Below, in pieces: positions 42,447 to 49,593 of a DNA stretch of 64,000 bases. The notes beneath the pieces are model-generated. The model made no database searches. It was not told the origin of the DNA and saw only the letters and a program-made list of their open reading frames with translations. The position numbers were made by a program, and so were the translations under genes. This DNA comes from Nocardioides sp. SYSU D00038 (GTDB lineage: Bacteria > Actinomycetota > Actinomycetes > Propionibacteriales > Nocardioidaceae). Every line of letters begins with the position of its first letter. Within the stretch, counting starts at the first letter, position 1. The stretch is taken from the NCBI RefSeq assembly GCF_016924665.1, contig NZ_JAFFJT010000034.1, positions 25,533-89,532 on the forward strand, read 5' to 3'.

Positions 42447-43649
42447 TCACGCGGTGCTGCCCGGTGAGAAGGCGACCTTGACGGTGCCGAGGCGGCCGGC
42501 CGAGTGGGCGTGGTCGAGCGCCTCGCGCCACCGGTGCAGCGGGTAGCTCGCGACCGACTTGGCGATCTGGACGACCGCGTCGTGCGCGACCAGGTCGGTG
42601 GCGGTGTCGAAGGCACTGCGGCCGTGCGGCTCCGACTGCGCGGAGGCGTAGGTGCCGACGACCTCGAGCTCGCGGAACCACGCCGACGACAGGTCCGCCC
42701 CCGCGGGCATGCCCGAGAGCACCACCCGCCCGCCGGCACGGGTGGCGTGCAGCGCGGTCTCGAGCGACTGCTTGCTGCCGACCGCGTCGATCGCGACGTC
42801 GACGCCGCCGAGGAGGTACGGCGCGGAGAGCTCCGGCTTGAGCTGGAACGCGCCCGTCGTACGACGCACGCGGCGCAGCACCTCGGCCGGGGCGACCACC
42901 TCGGTGGCGCCGAGCGCCAGGGCCAGCTCGCGCTGGAGGCCGTGCTTGGCCACGACGATGATCTCGCCGGCCTGGGTCAGCTCGCGCAGCGCCAACGTGG
43001 CGAACAGGCCCACCGAGCCGGCGCCGCTCACCAGCACCCGGTCGTTGGGCCGCACACCGGCGCGCAGCGCGGTGTGGACGGCGCACGCGACCGGCTCGAT
43101 CAGCAGCGCCTGCTCGTCGGAGTAGCCCTCGGGCACGGGGTGCAGCTGGCTTCGGTGGGCCGAGAGCTGCTGGCCCCAGCCGCCGCCGGTGTCCTTGCAG
43201 AAGCCGGTCTGGAGGCCGGGCGAGAGGTGGCCGACGGTGATCCGCGAGCAGCGGTTGGTCGCCCCGGTGGCGCAGGCGTCGCAGGGCTCGACGCCGCGGG
43301 CGGCGCAGGTCAGCACCGGGTCGATCACGACCCGGGTGCCGGCCGCCAGGTCCTCGCAGTCGTCGAGGAGCTCGGCCACGACCTCGTGGCCGGGCACGAA
43401 CGGCAGCGAGACCACGGCCGAGAAGTAGAGGCTGGTCCGGCCCGACAGGGCGCCCAGGTCGGAGCCGCAGATGCCGGAGAGCCGGGTGCGCAGCCGGGCC
43501 CAGCCCGGCCGGTCGACCACGGGCGGGTCGATCGTCACCAGGCGCAGCGGCGCGGCGTAGCCCGAGAGCAGGCCGGGCATCCGGCTGCCGACCGCCTTGC
43601 CCGCCACCGTGCGCGGCAGCGAGCGGAACATCTCCAGGGCGAGGATCAC
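42447..43649 (-). CDS. Zinc-binding alcohol dehydrogenase
   Basis: A 400-residue medium-chain dehydrogenase. The GroES-like domain has GICGSD (catalytic zinc Cys) and FVPGHEVVAE (His and Glu), with the structural-zinc Cys cluster in TCAARGVEPCDACATGATNRC. The Rossmann domain begins at VLVSGAGSVGLFATLAL. The N-terminal 25 residues are unlike usual MDR starts. It would oxidise an alcohol or reduce an aldehyde with NAD(P). The GTG start overlaps the reductase/HAD stop as GTGA, and the LarA-like gene follows after 58 bases. An aldehyde or alcohol made by the reductase is a natural substrate. Confidence 0.88.
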   Translation of the reverse strand: MILALEMFRSLPRTVAGKAVGSRMPGLLSGYAAPLRLVTIDPPVVDRPGWARLRTRLSGICGSDLGALSGRTSLYFSAVVSLPFVPGHEVVAELLDDCEDLAAGTRVVIDPVLTCAARGVEPCDACATGATNRCSRITVGHLSPGLQTGFCKDTGGGWGQQLSAHRSQLHPVPEGYSDEQALLIEPVACAVHTALRAGVRPNDRVLVSGAGSVGLFATLALRELTQAGEIIVVAKHGLQRELALALGATEVVAPAEVLRRVRRTTGAFQLKPELSAPYLLGGVDVAIDAVGSKQSLETALHATRAGGRVVLSGMPAGADLSSAWFRELEVVGTYASAQSEPHGRSAFDTATDLVAHDAVVQIAKSVASYPLHRWREALDHAHSAGRLGTVKVAFSPGSTA

Positions 43650-45928
43650 GACCGGCCTCCCGCCACGTCGAGGCGGCGGCTGGCGGCGCTGGGGCTCTGC
43701 CAGTCGACGATGTCCCAGTGCGCCTTGCGGGCGTGGCGGAACAGCGTCACGTCCGGCCGGACGGCGACCGGGTTGCCCACCGCCGCCAGCAGCGGCAGGT
43801 CGGAGTGGGAGTCGGCGTAGGCGAACGACGCCGCCATGTCGATCCCGTGCGCCGTGGCGTAGGAGCGCATCCAGGCGGCGCGGGACTCGCCGACCAGCGG
43901 CGAGGAGGAGAGGTAGCCGGTGCACACGCCCCGGGCGTCGACGGCCAGCTCCGCGGCCTCGATGTGGTCGAAGAGCGGCGCGAGCGGGCGGGTCAGCGGG
44001 CGGATGGCGCCGGTGATGAGCACCGTGTGGTGCCCGGCGGCGCGGTGCTCACGGATCCGCCGCACGGCCGCGGGCGAGAGCCGCGACAGCACGTGGTCGG
44101 TGAGGTGCTCGTCGGCGATCCGGTCGAGCGAGTCGCGGTCGGCCCCCTCGTACTCGCGGTAGACGGTGCGCAGGAAGGCGCTGCGCTCGCGGCGCTCGGC
44201 CTGCACCAGGCTCGGCACCTTGCCGGCGATCCGCCCCAGCTCGGCCGCCTTCTGCGAGCCGGAGAGCTCGCGCAGCCGCATCCACAGGTAGGTCTCGATC
44301 ACGTTCGACGACAGCAGCGTGCCGTCCATGTCGAAGAACGCCGCGACCGCCGGCCGCTCCTTCGGCACCGCCTTGAGACCGGTGGTCGCCGCCCGGCGGC
44401 GCGCGGCCCGCACCTCGTCGAGACGGCGCACCGGGGCGGTGACCGACGGGCAGTGGACCTCCTGGAGGTAGACGTCCCAGTCGATCACCGCCGTGTCGAA
44501 GGCGAACGTCGCGCGGTCCTCGGGCGAGAGCCCCTCGAAGAGCGCCAGGGTGTTGGCGTCGTGGAAGCGCAGCTCGGCCTGGGTGTACTCGGCGTAGATG
44601 TCGAGGTAGCGGCGCAGGAACTCCAGCCGCCGCCGCTGCAGCTCGAGCTTGCGGGTCCAGCCGCGCACCCGGTCGCCGCGCGGCGCGTGGGTGAGCGCGA
44701 AGTCGGCGACCTTGTAGGCCCGCTCCCCCGTAGACAGCAGCCGCTCGACGGCGTGGGCTCCGGGGAAGCGCCACTCGGGCAGCCGGATCGCGCCCTGGTC
44801 GCCGGCTCGGAAGGGGTGCTTGTCGAAGTAGGCGCGGACGTTCTCGTACAGCCGGTGGAAGGTCAGCGGCCGCCGGTCGCCCGACGACACGTGGAAGTAC
44901 GCCGGGAAGCCGACCTCCGGCGGGTGGGCGAGCACCGCGACGATCGCGGAGACCACGTGGTCGACCGGGACGATGTCGACGATCGTGTCGGCGGCGGCCG
45001 GGAACTCCGGCAGCTCGCCACGGCCGTAGGCGAGGATCAGCGGCTCGGCCATCTTGAAGCCCTCGATCCAGCCCGGGTGGGGCCGCTCGAGGGCGGACTC
45101 GATGATGCTGGGCCGCACGATCGACGCGCGGTTGGTCAGCGCGTGCTCCTCGACCACCCGCTCGCCGAGCGCCTTGGTGAAGGTGTAGCAGTCGGTCCAG
45201 CCCAGGCTGCGGGCCCGCTCGGCCCCGGCGGCCACCAGCTCCTTCTTCACCCACGCCTTGCGGGCGTCCTCGGTCGCGTGGGCCGCGGTGAGGGCGCCGG
45301 CCCGGCTGTGTGCCTTCTCGGCCCGGCGCCGCTCGGGCACCAGCACGCCGGTGCCGCGGGAGCGGTGCTCGATGGCCTCCCGCTGGGCCAGCCCCCAGGC
45401 CAGCTCTGCCTCGAGGTCGACCTCGAGGTCGACCGGGCCCTCGGGGATGCTGCCCCGGCGGCGACCGGCGACGTAGGCGGTGGAGACGTGCACGTAGTGG
45501 ATGTCGGGCCCGGCCTCGCGCACCCGGGCCAGCAGCTCGCGGGTGCCGACGACGTTGGACCGGAAGCCCTCGTCGACCGGCGGGTCGAAGGAGACGTCGC
45601 CCGCGCAGTGGACGACCGAGTCGAGGTCGGTGGGCAGCGCGGGGGTGTCGGCGAGGTCGCCCTCGAGCACGCCGACCCGAGCGGCCATCAGCTCCTCGAC
45701 GCCGCCCGCCCCCGCGACGACGTCGGCGAAGATCGGCTTCTCCAGCAGCTTGGCGGTGCGGGCGGCCGCGGTGGTCGAGCCCTTGGGTCGCACCAGCACG
45801 GTGACCCGGACGTCGGGGACCTCGGTGAGCAGCAGGTGGAGGAGGGCCTCCCCCACGAAGCCCGTCACCCCGGTGAGCAGCACGTGCTGCCCGCTGAGAC
45901 GAGCGGCGATCCCGTCGCCAGCCGCCAT
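43646..45928 (-). CDS. Fatty acyl-CoA reductase-like SDR fused to HAD-IB phosphatase
   Basis: A 760-residue two-domain fusion. Residues 14-500 form an extended NAD(P)-binding SDR of the fatty acyl-CoA reductase type: GVTGFVGEALL (20-30), VHVSTAYVAG, active-site Y248 and K252 in YTFTKALGE, VRPSIIES, and a C-terminal (male-sterility-like) region. Residues 528-740 form a HAD-IB phosphatase: FFDMDGTLLSS with D533 and D535, VLITGA, and ADSHSDLPLLAAVG with D706 and D710. Reduction of an acyl-CoA to an aldehyde or alcohol plus phosphate removal is the inferred chemistry. It heads the lipid operon; GGAGGAGG precedes the ATG. Confidence 0.9.
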   Translation of the reverse strand: MAAGDGIAARLSGQHVLLTGVTGFVGEALLHLLLTEVPDVRVTVLVRPKGSTTAAARTAKLLEKPIFADVVAGAGGVEELMAARVGVLEGDLADTPALPTDLDSVVHCAGDVSFDPPVDEGFRSNVVGTRELLARVREAGPDIHYVHVSTAYVAGRRRGSIPEGPVDLEVDLEAELAWGLAQREAIEHRSRGTGVLVPERRRAEKAHSRAGALTAAHATEDARKAWVKKELVAAGAERARSLGWTDCYTFTKALGERVVEEHALTNRASIVRPSIIESALERPHPGWIEGFKMAEPLILAYGRGELPEFPAAADTIVDIVPVDHVVSAIVAVLAHPPEVGFPAYFHVSSGDRRPLTFHRLYENVRAYFDKHPFRAGDQGAIRLPEWRFPGAHAVERLLSTGERAYKVADFALTHAPRGDRVRGWTRKLELQRRRLEFLRRYLDIYAEYTQAELRFHDANTLALFEGLSPEDRATFAFDTAVIDWDVYLQEVHCPSVTAPVRRLDEVRAARRRAATTGLKAVPKERPAVAAFFDMDGTLLSSNVIETYLWMRLRELSGSQKAAELGRIAGKVPSLVQAERRERSAFLRTVYREYEGADRDSLDRIADEHLTDHVLSRLSPAAVRRIREHRAAGHHTVLITGAIRPLTRPLAPLFDHIEAAELAVDARGVCTGYLSSSPLVGESRAAWMRSYATAHGIDMAASFAYADSHSDLPLLAAVGNPVAVRPDVTLFRHARKAHWDIVDWQSPSAASRRLDVAGGRS

Positions 45929-46047
45929 CGTTCCTCCTCCGTGCCCGTGCCCGAGTCCGCGACCAGCACCGTAGTCCACCGGCGGCCCCCGACGCCCCTC
46001 GGGCCACGGCTGTCCCGGTGGGCGGCCTGCGGGCCTAGGCTGGCGCG

Positions 46048-46575
46048 GTGAGCAATCCCGGGTCTCCCCCGCCGGCCCCGCCCGCTCCCCGTCGCGTGGG
46101 GGCCGAGACCGGTCCCGGCTGGCGGCTGGTGCTCCAGGGCCTGGCCCTCCTGCTGCTGCTCCCGGGGCCGGCGCTGCTGGTCCTCGGTCTCCTCGGCGAC
46201 GACGGTCCGCTGGCCGAGGGCCCGGCGTGGCCGGCGCTGGTGGCCGGTCTGCTGATGACGGTGGTGCTGACGCCGTTCGGGCTGGTGGTGCTGGCCGCGG
46301 TGCGGCGCTCCCGGCTCGACCACGACCGGCTGCGCCGCTCCGGCGTGCCGGCGACCGCGACGGTGACCGCGGTGCGACCGACGACGATCGGCGACGAGCC
46401 CGGCCTCGACCTGACCCTGCTGATCGCGGGCGCCGGGCTGACGACGTTCGAGGCGACCTGCCTGGTCGACGGCACCGATGCCGACCTGGTCGAGGGCACC
46501 GTGCTGACCGCGGTCGTCGACCCCTCCGACGGGCTCTTCGACGTCGAGACGGGGCGCCGCAACCCCTTGCTGTGA
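46048..46575 (+). CDS. Two-helix membrane protein of unknown function
   Basis: A 175-residue protein. A Pro-rich N-terminus is followed by two membrane helices (VLQGLALLLLLPGPALLVLG and LVAGLLMTVVLTPFGLVVLA), then a soluble domain of about 80 residues (GVPATATVTAVRPTTIGDEP...VEGTVLTAVVDPSDGLF) of the kind that often precedes or mimics a beta-barrel-like region. It is reminiscent of DUF3592-type proteins. The start is the GTG at 46048, divergent from the reductase/HAD gene by 119 bases. Function unknown. Confidence 0.75.
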   Translation: MSNPGSPPPAPPAPRRVGAETGPGWRLVLQGLALLLLLPGPALLVLGLLGDDGPLAEGPAWPALVAGLLMTVVLTPFGLVVLAAVRRSRLDHDRLRRSGVPATATVTAVRPTTIGDEPGLDLTLLIAGAGLTTFEATCLVDGTDADLVEGTVLTAVVDPSDGLFDVETGRRNPLL

Positions 46576-46593
46576 GGCGGGGCTCGGCTGGGG

Positions 46594-46665
46594 TGGGCGC
46601 AGAGGGGATCGAACCCCCGACCACCTCGTTGTAAGCGAGGTGCTCTACCGCTGAGCTATACGCCC
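46594..46665 (-). tRNA. tRNA-Val (UAC)
   Basis: A 72-nucleotide cloverleaf on the minus strand. The acceptor stem GGGCGTA pairs with TGCGCCC (one mismatch-tolerant position), the D-arm is GCTCAGCGGTAGAGC, the anticodon stem-loop CCTCGCTTACAACGAGG gives anticodon UAC, and the T-arm is GGGGTTCGATCCCC. The 3' CCA is not encoded. It reads GUA and wobble valine codons. Confidence 0.94.
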
Positions 46666-46732
46666 TCGTGAGCGGCCACAGACTAGACGAGCGCGGCCCC
46701 GGCGACCCACCGCACCGGTCGGAAATGAAAGA

Positions 46733-46770
46733 GACGAGCCGCTGGCGTCTCGGGTCACCAGCGGCTCGTC
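46733..46770 (-). terminator. Rho-independent terminator of ahpE
   Basis: GACGAGCCGCTGG and CCAGCGGCTCGTC form a 13-base perfect stem around a 12-base loop. On the minus strand a pyrimidine-rich CTCTTTCATTT follows. It lies between ahpE and tRNA-Val, so it ends the fatty-acid ligase/ahpE transcript before the tRNA gene. Confidence 0.75.
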
Positions 46771-46841
46771 ACGGAGAACTGTAGGTGGCCCTTCCCTTCC
46801 GGCAAACACCGGTCTGGACCACCTGGTCCGCAGACCGCGGG

Positions 46842-47318
46842 TCAGCCGACGGCGACCAGCTGGCGCAGGTGCTCGTCGAGGTCGCGCCCGTGGGCGTTCG
46901 CGTGGTGCACCGCCCAGCGCACCACGCCCTCGCGGTCGATCACGTACGACGAGCGCCGCGGTGCCCCGGTGCTCTCGTCGAGCACGCCGTAGGCGCGGCT
47001 GACCTCGCCGTGCGGCCAGAAGTCGGAGAGCAGCGGGAAGTTCAGGCCGTCGGCGTCGGCGAACGCCCGCAGCGCGAACATCGGGTCGCAGGAGATCGCC
47101 AGCACCTCGCTGTCGAAGGTCATGAACTCCGCGAGACGGTCGCGCACGCCGGACATCTCGCCGGTGCAGACCCCGGAGAAGGCGTAGGGGTAGAAGAGGA
47201 GCACCACCGACTTGCGGCCGCGGTAGGACGACAGCGTGACGTCCTGGCCGAACTGGTCGCGCAGGGTGAAGTCGGGTGCCGGCACGCCCACCGGCAGGCC
47301 CGCGGAGGGTGCGCTCAC
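46842..47318 (-). CDS. ahpE: AhpE-type peroxiredoxin
   Basis: A 158-residue thiol peroxidase. The peroxidatic cysteine is C51 in FYPYAFSGVCTGEM, with a second Cys (C77) in LAISCDP; M. tuberculosis AhpE (Rv2238c) is a close family relative of about 153 residues with a one-cysteine mechanism. It reduces hydroperoxides and peroxynitrite using external thiols such as mycothiol. The start ATG at 47318 shares ATGA with the upstream ligase stop. In Mycobacterium the same gene precedes the aceE region. Confidence 0.93.
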   Translation of the reverse strand: MSAPSAGLPVGVPAPDFTLRDQFGQDVTLSSYRGRKSVVLLFYPYAFSGVCTGEMSGVRDRLAEFMTFDSEVLAISCDPMFALRAFADADGLNFPLLSDFWPHGEVSRAYGVLDESTGAPRRSSYVIDREGVVRWAVHHANAHGRDLDEHLRQLVAVG

Positions 47319-48979
47319 GCGTCGCCGTCCCCGTCAGCAGCGCCCGCGGTGTCGGTGTCGCTGCCGTCGCCGTCCCGGGCGGCGAGGTCGCGCTTGAGGA
47401 CCTTGCCGGTGGCGTTGCGGGGCAGCTCGTCGAGCATCACGATCTCCCGGGGCACCTTGTAGCGGGCGAGGTTCTGCTTCACCCAGCCCTTGAGGTCGTC
47501 CTCGCTCGGGGAGCTGCCGTTGCGGGCGACCACGAACGCGCGCAGCCGCTTGCCGTAGTCGTCGTCGTCGACGCCGACGGCCGCCACCTCGAGCACGTCC
47601 GGGTGGCGGGCCAGGCAGTCCTCGACCTCCTTGGGGAAGACGTTCTCGCCGCCGGAGACGATCATCTCGTCGTCGCGGCCCTCGACGTAGAGCCGGCCGT
47701 CGTCGCCGATCCGGCCGACGTCGCCCGAGGACATCAACCCGTCGACGACCTCCTTGTGGCCACCGCCGGTGTAGCCCTCGAAGAGCAGGTTGTTGCCGAC
47801 GAAGATCCGGCCCGACTCGCCCTGCGGCACCTCGCGTCCCTGGTCGTCGAGCACCTTCACGACCGTGGCCCACGGCGGCCGCCCGGCCGAGGCGGGCGCC
47901 TCGCGCAGGTCGCGCGGGTTCGCGATCGAGGCGTACGCGACCTCGGTGGAGCCGTAGATGTTGTAGAGGTTGTCGCCGAAGTGGTCCATCCAGCTCAGCG
48001 CCAGGTCGCCGGGGAGCGCCGACCCCGACGCGGCGACGACCTTGAGAGTGGGCAGGTCGTAGCGCGCGAGGACCTCCTCGTCGAGGGCGAGGATCCGCTG
48101 CAGCATCACCGGGATCACGACCATCGAGTCGCAGCGCTCGCGCTGGGTCACCTCCAGGGCGGTCTCCGGGTCGAAGCGGCGCCGCAGCACCACGGTCGAG
48201 CCGAGCAGCATGGCGAGGGCCAGGTGGGCGAAGCCCCAGGTGTGGAAGAGCGGCGCGACGATGTGGGTGCGCCAGCCGTGGCGCAGCGGCATCCGCGAGA
48301 GCAGCGAGATCGCGGCGTCGACGCCCGCCTCCTTGCGCGGCGCGCCCTTGGGAGTGCCGGTGGTGCCCGAGGTCAGGATCACCACGCGGCCGTGGCGCTC
48401 GGGCGGGTCGAGGTCGTCGTCCGGGTGGCCGGCGATGAGCGACTCGAGGGTGTCGGCCTCGGTGGGCCCGTCGGTCCAGGCCAGCACCCGGTCGTCGACG
48501 TGGGCCTCCTGCAGCAGCTCGGTGAACTCCTCGTCGTGGACGACGACCGCGGGCTGCTCGCGCTCGAGCACGTCGACCAGCTGGGGGCCGGCGAAGGCGG
48601 TGTTGAGGTAGAGGACGTCGGCGCCCAGCTTGGCGACCGCTACGCTGGCGTCGACGAAGCCGCGGTGGTTGCGGCACATCACCGCCACCGAGTCGCCCTC
48701 GCGCACGCCGCGGTCGGCGAGCGCCCGGGCCAGCGCGTTGGAGCGGCGGTGCAGCTCGCCGAAGGTGAGGGAGCCGAGCTCGTCGACGAGCCCGACCCGG
48801 TCGGGGCTGCGCACCGCGAGCGCCGCGAAGCCGCCGGCGGGACCGGTGCCCCAGCTCCTGACCGTGCGCAGCAGCCGCGCGAGCACCACCGGCGAGTACG
48901 GCCGGATGATGCCCGACGACGCGAGCACCCTGAGGCCGGTGCCCGCGGACACGGCCCGGGCGGTCAGCTTGTCGAGCAC
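47315..48979 (-). CDS. Long-chain acyl-CoA synthetase-like protein
   Basis: A 554-residue ANL-superfamily ligase. Motifs: VILTSGTTGTPKGAPRKEAG (P-loop), LFHTWGFAHLAL, YNIYGSTEVAYASI (adenine binding), MSSGDVGRIGDDGRLYVEGR, GGENVFPKEVEDC and the C-terminal Lys in RNATGKVLKRDLAAR. It activates a fatty or related acid to its CoA ester. The C-terminal Asp/Gly/Thr tail is low complexity. It is translationally coupled to ahpE and lies downstream of a DUF3052 gene. The substrate is unproven, but FadD12-type activity is a fair expectation. Confidence 0.9.
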   Translation of the reverse strand: MLDKLTARAVSAGTGLRVLASSGIIRPYSPVVLARLLRTVRSWGTGPAGGFAALAVRSPDRVGLVDELGSLTFGELHRRSNALARALADRGVREGDSVAVMCRNHRGFVDASVAVAKLGADVLYLNTAFAGPQLVDVLEREQPAVVVHDEEFTELLQEAHVDDRVLAWTDGPTEADTLESLIAGHPDDDLDPPERHGRVVILTSGTTGTPKGAPRKEAGVDAAISLLSRMPLRHGWRTHIVAPLFHTWGFAHLALAMLLGSTVVLRRRFDPETALEVTQRERCDSMVVIPVMLQRILALDEEVLARYDLPTLKVVAASGSALPGDLALSWMDHFGDNLYNIYGSTEVAYASIANPRDLREAPASAGRPPWATVVKVLDDQGREVPQGESGRIFVGNNLLFEGYTGGGHKEVVDGLMSSGDVGRIGDDGRLYVEGRDDEMIVSGGENVFPKEVEDCLARHPDVLEVAAVGVDDDDYGKRLRAFVVARNGSSPSEDDLKGWVKQNLARYKVPREIVMLDELPRNATGKVLKRDLAARDGDGSDTDTAGAADGDGDA

Positions 48980-48980
48980 G

Positions 48981-49421
48981 TCAGGCGGGAGTCTTCGGCG
49001 CGATGAGCCGGGTGGCCGACCAGTCCTTGCTCACGGTGGCCGTCGTGGTCTGCGAGAGCCCGGCGATCGGGGCGGCCTCGGCGATGTCGGCGGCGTCGAC
49101 GGCGTTCGGTCGGCCGACCTTGGGGGTGAGCAGCCAGATCGCGCCGCCCCCGACCAGGTCGGTCAGCGCGTCGACGAGGCCGTCGACGAGGTCGCCGTCG
49201 TCCTGGCGCCACCACAGCAGCACGGCGTCGACCACGTTGCCGTAGTCGCCGTCGACCATGTCGGCGTCGATCGCGTCCTCGATCGCGACGCGCAGCTCGT
49301 CGTCGGTGTCGTTGTCCCAGCCGAGCTCCTGGACCACCATGCCGGAAGCCAGGCCCAGTCGGGCAGCAGGACCGGCATCGGCCCCTGTCTGGGTGGACCC
49401 GCCACCCGCGGTCGAGCTCAC
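48981..49421 (-). CDS. DUF3052 protein
   Basis: A 146-residue protein comparable to M. tuberculosis Rv2239c. Conserved stretches are RLGLASGMVVQELGWDNDTDD, IEDAIDADMVDGDYGNVVDA and VLLWWRQDDGDLVDGLVDAL. It is soluble and acidic; no activity is known. The start is the GTG at 49421. It is divergent from aceE with 172 bases between starts, the same pairing as in mycobacteria. Confidence 0.9.
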   Translation of the reverse strand: MSSTAGGGSTQTGADAGPAARLGLASGMVVQELGWDNDTDDELRVAIEDAIDADMVDGDYGNVVDAVLLWWRQDDGDLVDGLVDALTDLVGGGAIWLLTPKVGRPNAVDAADIAEAAPIAGLSQTTTATVSKDWSATRLIAPKTPA

Positions 49422-49593
49422 TGAGACCTCCAGTCGCCACGGGGCCCGCCGACCGGGCCCTCGATTGCGGAGTAGTCCACCGGAGTTGCGGCGCAGGCGC
49501 AACCCTGGGGCGGCGCGACGCCGCTCACGCCCAGCCCGCGGGACTACTCGTGGGTAGATTTGGCGCCGCTCGCGCGCGTGCGACGATGAGGGA

